DNA of 64,000 bases. Source: Linum tenue (lineage: Eukaryota; Streptophyta; Magnoliopsida; Malpighiales; Linaceae). The number at the start of each line of letters is the position of its first letter. The stretch's first letter is position 1. Made by a program: the position numbers and the translations under genes. Under the pieces are notes generated by a model, which saw only the letters and a list, made by a program, of their open reading frames with translations, did no database searches and was not told the DNA's origin. Location: the NCBI GenBank assembly GCA_946122785.1, contig CAMGYJ010000005.1:61330200-61394199 (forward strand), in the 5' to 3' direction. This document shows, piece after piece, positions 9,626 to 22,002 of the stretch.

Positions 9626-11713
9626 CCCTCCTTCTAAAATCATCATTAAATTATGGTCAACTCCTTAAAAATAGAAAGTCTGCAAATAGGAGGTTCCTAT
9701 TGTTTGAGAATAGTGTTATCACCTTAACTCTATTCTAAAAGTGTATTAATTTACTACTCATACTTTGATAATAAAAAGTTCATGTACATATTACATATCC
9801 CACCTTCTGACATGGGATTTGCAAGTCTGTGATACCCACGAATTTGGACCCTAAAATTTCATGGACCTTATGAATTTGATCCCCCATAAACTTCAAACAA
9901 ACAATGGTTTTGCACAAAGTTCATGATGGATTGGATTTAGAATCCAAATTCACCATCTAAATCCATGAAACAAAAGACCCATGACATATATTCTCGAAAT
10001 AAATTAGACTGTGATTATCATCAATAATTATAATTTGAAAAGATATTCATTCAAAGTCGAGGAAAAGAATAACCAGTGACTTTGGCACATCATTTACCAA
10101 AAATGGTTTTTTTTTTAATTTTAAGGATTTCAATTTTGGTAAACTTATATGTTAGAGATTCTTTAATTTGAAGATAAAAAGTTAGATTTATCATGATTAA
10201 TCAACCACAATTCACATACACCCACCCAACTTTTAGTGAATTACCTATTTTACAACTCACTTTAACAAATAAGAACTATTCACAACTTAATGGATTGATC
10301 AATTACAGATGAATTTGGATGAATTTGTGAATTGAATCACCTAATACCCGCAACTACTTCAGAAAATATTTTCTACCATGTAATATAAGTGTATAATATA
10401 CTCTTTCCTCTATTCCCCCTTCCATGGCCATGGGTTGGCATGAAAAGGCAAACCCTCTTTATTCTTTCTTTGCTTCATCATGACTTCTCCTTTATGCTTA
10501 ATCTTCCCGCTAATCATGACAATATCGTAACATAATATTTTATTACTTACATTAATTACTCATATTTTCCATGGGTTAATAACTTACACTAATATGATTA
10601 AGTTTCTATTGTTAATCGGTGATTAGTAGTCCTGTTCACCATTTGGATGTGCCACACTCTCTCATTGATATCCAATCCATATTCATTGTTTTTGGAGTTC
10701 ATTAATTAATTAGTAGGGTATATATATATATTTATTTCAGTATTTATACGTTATCATGTATCATCGTTGTTGCCTAATATTGGCAAATGGATGTGGGGAA
10801 ATGGAAGGCTTGTAGCTTTCAACAGTATTTATATCTTATCATCCATCCACCCCACTTATTAATCCTTTCCCCACCATTCATTACAGTTAAGCTAGCGTAC
10901 TTGCTATCTGCTTATCAATCGTTAGCAATATTCCTTTTAAAAATCCCTCAAGAAAAGTCTCGAACGGCTGTTTATGTTTTCATTAATATCCCTTTACATA
11001 CTAATCAAATGGGTGTCGGGCTAACAAGTGGAAAATCTTGTGGGATTCTTCCCGTTGAACAAGAGTATATTAGATTTTAAGTATCAAAGATAACATGATT
11101 ATATTAATAATCATTTTGTAGGATGCTTCACCCACAAATTTTGAATTAGATTACTCATAAAAAAATTGAATTAGATTATTGTGGGAAGGGAATGTGTCTC
11201 ATACCCTCATGAGTCATTCAAACTAACTTTTCAGCGAACCGTTTAGCATATGAAGATCATTTTTTGTCACCGGCTACGCACTCTAGTAGCATTTATAATT
11301 GATGTAAGATAGTCGATGTCGCGAGCTAACACTTAGGGTTCCTGAAAAGTCTCTCTATCGTGGAAGTTTTTGTACTTGAGTCTCATTAGTGACGATTATT
11401 GTCTCATGATAGAGTATTTGTGCAACGAAAAGGCTAAAAATGCATATATGTGTAACATCAGTCGTTGTAACGTAAACAAATAGTATGTAGGTGTCGACGG
11501 TGCTATGTCTTGTATTTATGACCCATGTTTCGTATGTATAGCCTATGTATTAATGTATAGAGTTTGTTGGTACATAGGCTTCGTTATTTAGCTCTAGCTA
11601 GCTCAGTTAATTAACCCGAGATTGTACGTGTAGGATTTGGGATTTCCAGGACTTGTGTGCACGCAAGCTGCATTGAAGGATATCTAATAAGAATATAATA
11701 ACCCTTATGAAGG
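9626..11713. other. AT-rich intergenic DNA without recognisable genes
   Basis: I read both strands and found no domain, RNA gene or terminal repeat. A short (TA)n run lies near 10720-10732. The only longer frame (10787-11080, 97 codons) has no recognisable content. Confidence 0.4.
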
Positions 11714-11792
11714 GTTAGTTTGGCTCTGTTATAACTTTTGCAAAACTGTTTCTGACTAGAATTTTTAGAGAAGTATTTAAAAAAAAAAAGCG

Positions 11793-12883
11793 ATGATGAG
11801 TAATGGTGGAAGCGCTCTTGTGACGACTGAGGGTAAGCCGGTTAAGCCATGGGGACAATTGTTTGGAATATCAGAGGAAAATTGGCATAGCTATGTAAAG
11901 CCTGAAGTCGTAAATGGGGTTTTGCGGATGCCAAAGGAGGTTCGAGATGCTGAAGCAACGAAGTGGAAACTCTGCCTCGTTGGTCAGTTTCTTCAATCTC
12001 CTTCGCCGTTGTGGGTTGTTCGTCGCTGGGCGAACCAAATATGGTGGCGTGATGGTCCGATTAGGGTATCGTTGCTCTTTGATCAATTGCTTCTAATCCA
12101 ATTGCCATCCCAATCTACGTATTACTGGATTTCGAAGAGTGGTCTGTGGTTTTATTATGAGAATCTTGTTTACCTGCGACCGTGGACTCCAGGAATCAGT
12201 GCGGAGGACATGGGGTGTGGGGCTCTTTCGATCTGGCTCCGTCTTACAAATATTTCATTGGAATATATTGATTATCAGGGTTTAAGTCATATTGTGAGTT
12301 GGATTGGGGGGCCGCTTGGTGTGGATCATACTACTAGAAGAGGATCTCGAATGGGGTTTGCTCGAGTACTGGTTGAGCTGAAGTTTGGGGGATCTTTTCC
12401 AGATCATGCGATGTTGTATCCAGATGAGGGAGTTCCAATTCAGGTTGGAGTAGAATACTGTCACTTACCAGATATCTGTTCAAGGTGTATGCTATTTGGC
12501 CCTTGTGATGTGGTGGCAAACCGATGAAGAGAGTCTAGAAGCGTAAAGAGGTAAATAAGTTGGTTAAATTGGTTTCACGGATCGAGGTTCAGGTAGACAA
12601 GGGCAAGGCGGTAATGAATGATCAAGGGGCAAATATAGTTTTGCCAATTGCTAGTTGCTTTTACACTCCTTCATTAGTGATTATTGGCACCAATGTGGTG
12701 GCTTATGAATCTCCTAAATGTCCTTCAGTTGGTATTAATCTGGAGAAGTCCTTTCAAGAAGTGGCTGTAGATGTTGTTTCGCATAGTTTGCCATCGGATG
12801 CTGACTTTCAGCAGGTGATAAATGGGTTGAGGCCGCGTTACTGGTCTCCTCCAAGTAGTCCCACTAGTGTCTTGCAAGTTTAG
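11793..12883 (+). pseudogene. LINE ORF1 (DUF4283-type nucleic-acid-binding protein) remnant
   Basis: The first 244 codons (11793-12527) match the layout of plant LINE ORF1: an N-terminal DUF4283-like fold (KWKLCLVGQFLQ, PLWVVRRWANQIW, YYWISKSGLWFYYENL, PGISAEDM), a basic 'WIRL' region (LSIWLRLTNISLEY) and the first Cys pair of a zinc knuckle (CSRCMLFGPCD). The expected GH...C half of the knuckle is damaged, and a stop follows. A second open stretch at 12560-12883 in another frame continues the hydrophilic C-terminal tail. Such proteins bind LINE RNA for retrotransposition. The stop after residue 244 marks a pseudogene. Confidence 0.8.
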
Positions 12884-12939
12884 AATACATCAGTCCAATT
12901 GCTAAGTGATTTGGGAGACAAGGAAGAGGTCGGTCAATA

Positions 12940-15900
12940 GACCTCCTAAGAGAAGGGACTTTCTGAGAGTCCTAAGTAAGTTGAAGGTTGACGTGGTGGC
13001 TGTATTGGAGTTCGGAGAGTAAAGGCTGATGAGGTATTAAAAGACTGTTTTGTGGGTTGGGAAAGAGAGTTGAACTATGTGGACTCTGATCTGGGCATGA
13101 TATGGCTTTTCTGGTCTTCAGATATAACTCTCTGTGTCTTGAAGAAGGGAAATTCTTTCTTACAGCGATTTATGGTTCTAATGATGAGTAAGTTTAGGGT
13201 GCAAGGTAGGCCCTAGATTGTAGGTGGGGACTTTAATGCAGTCATTCATCCATTAGAAACTTCCAACCTAACTGTGAAGACATCTAGTATGAATGATTTT
13301 GAGGGATGGTTACATGATATGGAACTGTTTGATTATAGAACTATAGGGCCTTGGTTTACTTGGACTAATAATCAATCTGGAAATCCACTGGCTAGAAGGT
13401 TGGACGGGGCTGTGGTGAATGTAGAGTGGATTGAGGCTTTCAAGGATTGTTCAATGGAGGCAGTATTGGCTCCATTTACTGACCACTATGGCATTCTGGT
13501 TTCTACTATTTCGAGCATTAACTAACCACTATTGGCTCCTAAAGCTTTCAAATACTTTCAGTTTTGGTAGTCTCATCTACATTTTATGAGTATAGTGGAG
13601 CAGGCTTGGAAGATCGAGGTAACAGGTAGTCCATGGTATGTTATTCATTGGAAGCTTAAGTCTGTTAAGCAAGCTTTGAAGAAACTTAATCGTGAAGTCT
13701 TTAGTGATATAAGTGAGCAAGTTATGGTGGTGGAGCAATAGTTAATGACACTGCAGGCTGAAATTCTAAATCATCCTACTGAGCTCTTACTCCAAGCAAA
13801 AGCTGGAATGCAAAAGCAGTATGATGATTTAAAACGGTAGGAGGAGAGTTTTTATTGGCAGAAGTCTAGGGTGAATTGGTTGGGTAAAGGTGATCAGGGT
13901 ACAGGGTTCTTCCATCAGGAAGTGAAAATAAGAACTGCTGAGAAGGCTATTCGAAAATTGATTAATGTTGCAGGGGAGGAACTCACTGATGTTGATCAAA
14001 TTGCGGAGGAAGCAGTGCATTACTATAAGGGTTTGTTTGGTGTGGTCAACTCAGAAGTACAAATTGATGATGATCTTATTGGCTTGATAGTTCATAGAAG
14101 GGTCCCTGATGAGATTGCTGATCTGTTATGTTTGCCAGTATCTCCTGATGAAATCCGTACAGTGAGGTTTGCTCTCAATGGCCAGAAGGCTCCTAGGCCA
14201 GAAGGCTTTTCAGCAGGGTTTTTTAAGCATACATGGCACTTAATTGGAGTTGATATTACTGCAGGTATTTTGGATTTCTTCTCACAAGGTAGATTGCTAA
14301 GTGGAATTAATGCAACAATAGTTTCTCTTTGCCCTAAAGTGCCTAATGCTGTGCGATTAAAGGATTTTCGTCATATATCCTGTGTGAATGTGTTATTCAA
14401 ATGTGTCTAAAAAATCTTAGCAAATAGATAGAAATAAGCTATGCCTCATATCATTAGCATGAATCAGACTGCTTTTATTAAGGGTAGACACATTATGGAT
14501 AACATATTGCTTGCACATGAATTGGTTTGTGGGTATGGTAGTAAATAGATGTCTACTAGATGTGCAATGAAGGTAGATTTAATGAAAGCGTTTGATTCAG
14601 TACATTGGGACTATTTGTTCAAGGTTATGGGTATTGTGGGTTTCCCAGATTTGTACATCAAATGGATTAGGACCTGTCTTTCTACTACTCACTTCAGTAT
14701 CAGTCTAAGTGGTGGTCTATGTGGATTCTTTAAAGCTCCAAAAGGAGTTCGACAGGGTGACCCCTTGTCATCGTATCTGTTTTGTATAGAAATGGAGGGT
14801 CTCTTCGGGTTATTAAATCAAGTAGCAACACAGAATCACCTGCCTTATCATCCCCTCTGTAAGAAGATTGCTCTAAATCATCTGTGCTTTAAAGATGATT
14901 TACTCATCTTCTCAATAGGCTCAGGGCAATCTCTGTTGAAATTAAGGACTTGTTAAATGAGTTTTATCGATTTTCTGGGCTGAAATGCTACCCGGAGAAG
15001 TGTGAGGTGTATTTTGGTGGTGAGTCTGTGAAGTATAAGGCAGTTGCTCTAGTTGTATCGGGTTTTAAGGAGGGATCCTTGCCTGTTCGTTATCTAGGAC
15101 TCCCTTTACTCTCTAGTAAACTGAAGGATTCTGACTGTGAGATGTTGCTTGAGAAGTTAACCAAGAGAATACGATCTTGTGCAAAGAAATTGACATATGC
15201 AGGGAGAATACAACTAGTTTCATCAGTCTTAATGGGAGTGATTCAATACTGGCTCCAACTTTTTTTGTTCCCTAAAAAGTTTCTTTGACAGTTGCAGAAG
15301 GTTTGTTCGGACTTCCTGTGGCATGGGAGAGGATTGCTAGACCTAAGAAGGAGGGCGGACTGGGCGTACGTGACTTGTTTACTTGGAATAGAGCATGCAC
15401 TGCCAGGATGCTCTGGCTCCTCATGCTGCGCTCAGGAGCTCTATGGGTGGCTTGGATGCTTGCTTACAGGTGCAGAGGGGTCGATCTTTGGAGTATGACG
15501 ATTCCTGCTTCTAGTTCCTGGGCTTGGCACAGGATTTTGAAACTTCGTCCTCAATTCCAGCCTTTAATGGGGTTGCAGGATGGGGTTGGTACATGGCAAG
15601 GTAAAAGGATGATGTTGTACTTTGTTCGTGAGGTCTGAAAAACTCCGCGTCCTGTCAATAGTCGAGTAAACTGGTCCAAGCTTCTCTAAGGAAAGCATCA
15701 TGTACCTAGATGGAGCTTTATTTCTTGGATAATTATGCTGGATTCAATGGTTACGAAGGCAAAGATCTAAAATGGGGACGAGTGCAGGATGATGTGTGCC
15801 ACTTGTGTGGTGGTGGCAGTGAGACGAGGGAACATTTGTTCTTTGAGTGTAGTTTTTCAAGATGTTTGTTAATGAAAGTGGGATTGCAGGTTGGAAGCGG

Positions 15901-16117
15901 CTCTTGGGACTCCCGGGTTGAGGAAGCAGTGGCTATAGCGGCAAGAAACAATGCGTGGGGGCGTATGATTGGTTTAGTCTGTTGTTCTTTGACATCTTTT
16001 ATTTGGCAGGAGAGATGCCGAAGAAGCCATGCGAGCAACCACGAGCTGCTGAAGTGGTTTGCAATTTATGGTTACGTGAAGTATAGTTTGCTGTGGGTGC
16101 ATTTCCTAGTCTGTTAG
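12940..16117 (+). pseudogene. LINE ORF2 (endonuclease, reverse transcriptase, zinc-binding tail) remnant
   Basis: Endonuclease motifs are IVGGDFNAVIHPLETS near 13219, GPWFTWTNNQ near 13348 and a degraded final motif FTDHYGILVS near 13480 (SDH-P usual). RT blocks follow: SAGFFKHTWHLI, AFIKGRHIMDNILLAHEL-like sequence near 14470, KVDLMKAFDSVHWDYL near 14570, GVRQGDPLSSYLF near 14745, and the active site, which reads FKDDLLIFS instead of F/Y-A-D-D. RT thumb RYLGLPLLSSKL lies near 15090. The tail has DVCHLCGGGSETREHLFFEC (zf-RVT, near 15790). The frame is broken at least at 13525, 14410, 14540, 14956, 15288 and 15638. It is an old copy. Confidence 0.88.
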
Positions 16118-17054
16118 ATGATTATAGCAGTATAGGTCTTGTGTAGATGAACTGTAGTGATGATGGTAGTAGGTAGTGGTAGAAAAGTTAGGAGTTGTCG
16201 TGATTGTACTACCAGGGAGAACCTATTCAGGGTATCTTTGCTTCGTTGTATCAGGTGTGGTGTTATATCACAATGTCTTCTCTAAAAGTTAATAAGAGGA
16301 AACTGATTCAACGAGAGAAAAAAACCCTATTAGAAGTGCTTTTTTAATATAAGAGGTTATGTAAAATGACTATAATGGATTTATAACATAAAATATGAAT
16401 GCAAATTCTAAACAATAAAAAGTAGTCAAAATGGATGTTGTTAGATTTATTTTATATTAACTAATTATGATTTAATTTTTTTATTTTTAAAATTATATAA
16501 ATGAAAGAAAATTATATTTTCTAAGATAAAATTATTGTATGGTAAGGATAATTCTGTATTTTTAAAATAACTTTTTGCGGAAGCTCCAAATCGAAGCTTC
16601 TACTTTTGGGCTAGTTTGGCCCTATTGTAACTTTTGCAGAAGCAGCTTCTAGCTGGAGGTTTTAGAGAAGTACATAAAAAAAAGTTGAGTGTTTGGCTGA
16701 AAATAATAAGAAGTGCTTTTTAATATAAGGAGATGTAAAATGACTATTAAGAATTTATAATATATAATATGAATAAAAATTATAAACAATAAAAAGTAGT
16801 GAATATGGATCTTATTAGATTTCTTTTATATTAAATAATATGTCATTCGGGTCCAATTGCACATATTTTACCTTTTTATTCTTTAGATGTTTGAGGCGTT
16901 TTTACCCCATGAGGTTAGGTTTTATGCTAGGTTGTGCTTGTTTCTAGTGTGTTTCAGAATTCAGATCCTATCAGGTGTAATCGACCTTGGGAACGAAAGT
17001 TGTATGAAAAGGGGGGAGACGGATCGAAGAGAGTAATTAGCTAATGATCACGGT

Positions 17055-17773
17055 TAGGGCTGGAAGTTTGGTACCAGTATTGGGGATATATCGAATATCG
17101 TACCGAATTTATCACTATTTGGTATTACCGAATATCGACTTATTTTTTAGGGATTTGGATTCATTTTTAAGTGTTATTCGGTATTCAGGATTACGGGATG
17201 GAGATCGGTATATATCGAAATACCGAGAAACACCGAAAATAAAAAATTAATGAAATGTAGCACACAACCTTTGGTCATTCTTCACTCTTTCACAAATTAG
17301 AAGCCCTCATCCAGCTCAATTTTGAATTTCCAGTTTAAGTCACTCTAGTCTCTCACCTAATCTCTTGTTATTTTATAACACCAAAAAACAAGCACTATTA
17401 TTAGTCACCTCTCAGCCTCCAATTTGTCAAATTATAGTTTACCGGTGACAAGAATTTGAGATGTCACCTCTCCTCCATTCTCCTTATACATATCCGAGCT
17501 CTAGGCAAACTCAAGACTCTTTGCTTAGTCGTTTTGCCCTAAATTAAACAATCAAATCTAAATTATTTATTAAATGATTTATTGCAAAGATAATTAATTT
17601 CGTATTTGATAATACCGATAGGGATACCGAAATATATAGGGATTGGGATTGGGATACCAAAATTATTTAGGGATTGTGATTGAGATTGAATTTATAGTAT
17701 AATTATGTATTCTGTATTCGGGATTTCGGTATTTGGTATTGGGATACCGATACCGTACCGATTTCCACCCCTA
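17055..17773. mobile_element. hAT-type MITE (719 bp) nested in the solo LTR
   Basis: The termini are TAGGGCTGG and CCACCCCTA, imperfect inverted repeats of the same type as the MITE at 6706. Flanks ATCACGGT (17047-17054) and TTCACGGT (17774-17781) form an 8-bp target duplication with one mismatch. The interior is full of GGTATTCGGGATAC-like repeats (ATACCGA on either strand). Confidence 0.85.
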
Positions 17774-18022
17774 TTCACGGTGGAAGCCAAGTTTTCACGG
17801 TCAGTCATACCGTGATAATGGAGCCCCAACAGTGAAGTGTAGAGGAACCATACCAGTCTGCACGCCTAGTGGGCCTAAATGATAAATCACGGTCACTCGA
17901 CCGTGATAACTCCCTCCAAACCGTGAAGAGCTTAAGTGAAACGACGCATTTTTGTCCAGGATCACGGTCCAGGCTTGGAGTTCACGATCGTGAATTGGGA
18001 CTGTGAAAAACCGCGATCTAGG

Positions 18023-18029
18023 TATAAAA
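18023..18029 (+). promoter_or_regulatory. TATA box of the solo LTR
   Basis: TATAAAA follows the U3 palindrome block and precedes a purine-rich leader ending in AGAGCCCA. The related LTR at 24220 has TATAAAT at the same relative place (24586), and the minus-strand LTR has TATAAAA near 21478-21484. Confidence 0.65.
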
Positions 18030-19385
18030 GGGGAGTTGAGCTGAAAGAAGAGGTGGAGAGCCCAGTGTGAGAAAACTTCTTCTTCCTCACATTTCTAGAG
18101 ACAGAAAGTGACCAACAAGAGAGGAGAAGAAGGTTAGGGTTTCATCCAAACTCCAAGATTTGGGAATCTCATTCTCCAAGGTTGATCTTCACAGCAAAGG
18201 AAGAGGGCAAACCTCTCAAGATGGTCTCTTCTCTTGTCCTTTGTGTATTCTCACATCTTAGCATGGAGTAGTTCCCTTCTTTCATTTGGGTGTTTGTGAA
18301 CCCTGTCTAGAATTATCTGAATGTTTGTATGTATTGAATGATTTGTGTCTAGTTGTGTTTTAAATTTTAATGCATGTATTGAGGTATTTTTAAGAAAGTT
18401 GTGTTGTGTTTTCCATTTCTAACTTTTATGCCAATTTGACCTAGATAGAGGGAAATCCCCTTCTTGCTAAGAGGCTTTCAAAAGGTGGAATTACTTGGCC
18501 AAATTGAGTCACCTACTTAGGCCAAATTAGCACCTTGGGTAGGTTGTATTTTGGTCGTCCGGACTATGGTTCGAGGGAGAAGTCTAAGTTACCCTTAGTC
18601 GATTAGCCAAGAGAGCTAATTTGGTAGCTTGATTTGATATCCCTTGGCCTAACGACCAAGAGAGTGAAGCATTATCACTTGTTGCACTTCCCTACGGTTT
18701 ACGACCACTTATATCACACACTTGCATTTGGTTCAACAAATCGTGATTACTAGCTAGGAGGAGCAACACCAGGGTCAAGCATTCTCAATTAGTTTTCAAA
18801 GCCATTTACATCTCCAATTGCTTTTAAGTATAGTCCATAGTTTTAACCAAAAATCAATTGCTAGATAACGTTTCAAACAGTTGAAGTATGGCTTCATGGA
18901 TCGGCCCGAGTTTGACTTTTAAAACATACTTGTTCTATACTGCACCCGACTAGGGTTTATACTTGGGCTTTAGTCGAGATTTAAATTGTGGTATTTGGGA
19001 CGAGTCAATATGATTTTATAATTTATTTTATTTTTAAAATGATATAAATGAAAGGAAATTATGATTTCTTAAATAAAATTAAAATATGATAAGGATTGTC
19101 TTGTATTTTCAAAACAATTTTTCGCGGAAGCTCCAAATCGAAGATTCTACTTTTATGTTGTACAAAAGCACTTTTCGGCATTTTAAAAGTCGAGCTTTTA
19201 GAGGTGTTTGACCCTGCTTCAGCTTTTGAAGCTGAAAAACACTTCTAAAGGCCGGGCCAAACATAAGTTGTTTGTTATTCAAAAGCACTTTTCAGTTTTT
19301 TAAAAGTCGAGCTTTTAGAGACGTTTAGCCATGCTTCAGTTTTTGAAATCGAAAAACATTTATAAAAATCGGGCCAAACATAGAC

Positions 19386-20262
19386 GAAGTATGTCGAGCT
19401 AAGATCAAGTTTGGCTGAACCACGTATAACGTATACTACTATGTGTCTAGTTTTTTTCGTTTTAGCTTAGCTCGACACATCTAATTAATAGTAGGATAAC
19501 ATTTGATACAATGAGATTCAAGCCCATTAATTACCAAGTTACCATGGTTAGATATGCTTACGCGAGTGGTTAGTCACAATCCATGAGTTCTTTGTCTCCA
19601 GATCACGTCGATGTGATTGCTATATATGTACAAATCAAATCTCGAGGACGTGGTTACAGTTTTGCTACTTCTGGAGATCTCTTTGATGATTGACATCCTT
19701 AACTAATGGCACCCAAGCCATACCAGAAAAAAGAAGTGTAATTTTGGAGGAGAAAAAAATAAACAAATGAAATTGTGGGACAGTCAGTCAGGTACTCAGG
19801 TCAGGTGACTAACCAACAAGGAATTAGGATTATGGTCTCTATGGAATGGAAGAATCCATTCATCCCTACTTCTTCGGTATCTGCCGCAATTTTTTGCCTT
19901 CTTTTTCCATGGACAATGACAAATAAAAGTTTCTTGGCTGATCGTGATAATTTCGCCAACCAAACAGTACTTCTTATCATCTACAAAATTTCTGTCCCCA
20001 TTTTCTTCTTCAATGAACCTAATTTAGTAGTCTCGCCTTTTCTGCTAATTAATTATGATTACTTTCTCTAACACCAATTCATCAATTGGTCATATTCTCT
20101 ATGAACACTTTTATAATTTATTAAAAAGTGATGGTGTTTAGGTGCTAACAAAAATTTTTCACCATACTAACACTAATTCCAATAGAAACATTCCATTTTA
20201 TAACTTTTTATTTTAAGGGGTTGACTAACAATTTAAAGCATACCACAATTTAATTGAAGCAT
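19386..20262. other. No gene recognised
   Basis: AT-rich DNA. An open frame at 19775-20071 (98 codons) has no recognisable motif. I see no terminal repeats or RNA genes. Confidence 0.4.
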
Positions 20263-22002
20263 TGACTCGCACGGATTACCCAACGATTTAAATCCCGACT
20301 AGAGCTCAAGTATAAACTCTAACCGGGTGCAACATAGGGCAAGTATGTTTTAATTTTCAAGTCCGGTCCGGTTCATGTACCCGTACTTTAATTGCTTAAG
20401 AGTTATCTAACAAATGGTTTTGGGTTTAAAAACTAAGAAAAACTACAAATGAAAACAAGCAAGAAAAGTAAATCGAGGAGGATTCTATGTGAGAGGACCT
20501 TACCCGGGTATTGCTCCCTCTAGTCTCATGCTAAGAATCAATGAAAGAAATCCTAGTGTGAAGGATGTGTTTATATATCGTTAGGTGAGTGCAACAAGCC
20601 CTCCTAGTCGATCAATCAAGGATTGCTACAATAAGCTAGCAAACCTAGCTCTCTTAACCGTTTGGCTAAGGATTGCAACACTAAGATATGAGGCCTAGCT
20701 CTCTTAATCGAACAAACCGAGAAAATTCGAACTCTCTTAGTTAACCAATTAAGGATTGTTGCATTAAGTTAGTAGACTAAATCTTAACCATCCGGCGAAG
20801 GGTGACAACAATAGGCTAGGCAATCTAGCCCTCTTAACTAATCAACTAAGGATTTCAAGACCCAACCCTCGAAAGTTAATTCGGACGGCAGAAAGCGACC
20901 AATCATGATGGGATAATGGTACTACTGTGATACTTGAGGATTTGGCCCTAGATCAACCCAAAAGGGGTTACCTAAGTGGCCAGGAGGTCAAGCTCCCTAT
21001 GGGCCAAAGGGGGATTTCCACATTCTAGGTTTATTTGACCAATAATTAGAAAATGCAAGCAACACTAAATCATTCATGATCAATATCTCAAATATTATAT
21101 AAAACACTCAATCAACACAATAGAATCATGTTCTTACATCCTAACACACATCTAGACTAGGATTCACAATATCCAAGTGAGTAGGTAGGCTATTCCATAG
21201 CTAGGCAAGGGAAAACAACAAAAAGGAGAGAAAGAACCATGAAGAGATGACAATCTTCCTTCCTTGATGCTTGAATCTCCCTTGAGAAGAAGAAATCTTC
21301 AATCCTCTAGTTTAGGACAAGCCCAAAATCTCCTTCTTTCTCCTTGGAATGACACTTTCTCTCTCTAGAATAAGATGAGGAAACCCTAATCTCTCGCTAG
21401 AAACCTTCATTTATTCTGAAAACTAAAAAACCCCCCCAAAACGTTCCTCCCCCTTTTCTCCTTCAACTCACTTCCCCTTTTATACCCAGATCGACGCCTG
21501 TTCATGGTCCCAGTTCACGATCGTGATTATTCGTCCTGTACCGTGAAGTTGAGCAGATTTGCACCGTTTCACTTAGTCTATTCATGGTATGGGGCTTAAG
21601 TTCACAGTCTTAGCGACCGTGAACTAACTAGGATCCAGTGAGATGTTCAAACCGCTATGAATTCTTGGTGCTTCACGGTCTGGGGCTTTGGTTCACGGTC
21701 TTACTGACCGCGAACTGGTTGGACTCCAGTGAGATGCGTCATTTGTTATAGAAATTCAGCGCTTCACGGTCTGTAAGACCATGAAAACTCAGCTTCCACC
21801 ATGATCCTCAGTTGCTTCCACCCTTTGACTCATTTTCGCTCCTTTTCGTCCCACTTTCGATTTCGGGTCAGTTTCACCTATTAGGATATGAAACATACTA
21901 AAACAAAGTGCAACCTAGTGTAAAAACACACCTCACGGACTACAAATGCATCAAACGTCTAAGGTAAAAGGGGATAAAATGTGTACAATTGGACCTGTAT
22001 CA
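20263..22002 (-). repeat. 3' LTR of the minus-strand LARD-like element
   Basis: On the minus strand it starts TGATACAGGTCCAATTG right after the polypurine tract and ends near CGTGCGAGTCA. The start aligns with the LTRs at 16841, 24220, 32467 and 38491. U3 (about 21480-21800) carries CACGGTCTTACTGACCGTGA-like palindromes, followed by a TATAAAA box near 21478-21484. At about 1740 bp it is longer than its relatives. Confidence 0.75.

Larger units (their letters stand above)
11793..16324 (+). mobile_element. Degenerate L1-like LINE, plus strand
   Basis: ORF1 remnant (11793-12527), endonuclease remnant (about 12940-13525), reverse transcriptase pieces (13871-15288) and a zinc-binding reverse-transcriptase tail (15285-16117) occur in canonical order. 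The element ends in an A-rich tail around 16315-16324. It lies inside MITE X copy 1. Multiple stops and frameshifts show it is dead. Confidence 0.9.
11714..16607 (+). mobile_element. MITE family X copy 1, split by the LINE
   Basis: The left piece (about 11714-11790) begins with TTAGTTTGGCTCTGTTATAAC and resembles the start of copy 2 at 16608. The right piece (about 16325-16607) resumes with TTAGAAGTGCTTTTTTAATA, which in copy 2 follows the same left segment without interruption (16710-16730). The LINE therefore inserted into this copy. The right end is truncated where copy 2 starts. Confidence 0.7.
16841..19007 (+). repeat. Solo LTR of the tRNA-Asp-primed superfamily
   Basis: It starts TGTCATTCGGGTCCAATTG and ends near GGGACGAGTCA, aligning at both ends with the LTRs at 20263-22002 and 24220-25594. 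It has no internal region on either side. MITE X sequence continues across it, with AATA on both sides as a short candidate target duplication. Without the nested hAT MITE the LTR is about 1.44 kb. U3 contains repeated CACGGTC/GACCGTGA palindromes (17774-18015), then a TATA box and a 5' leader. Confidence 0.8.
16608..19265 (+). mobile_element. MITE family X copy 2, split by a solo LTR
   Basis: The left end is GGGCTAGTTTGGCCC (16608) and the right end GCCGGGCCAAACATAAG (19249-19265), giving inverted TTTGGCCC termini. The interior is AT-rich and resembles copy 1. It is interrupted from 16841 to 19007 by a solo LTR. The right terminal about 115 bp is repeated at 19270-19385, ending again in CGGGCCAAACATAG, so the end is tandemly duplicated. 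Confidence 0.7.
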
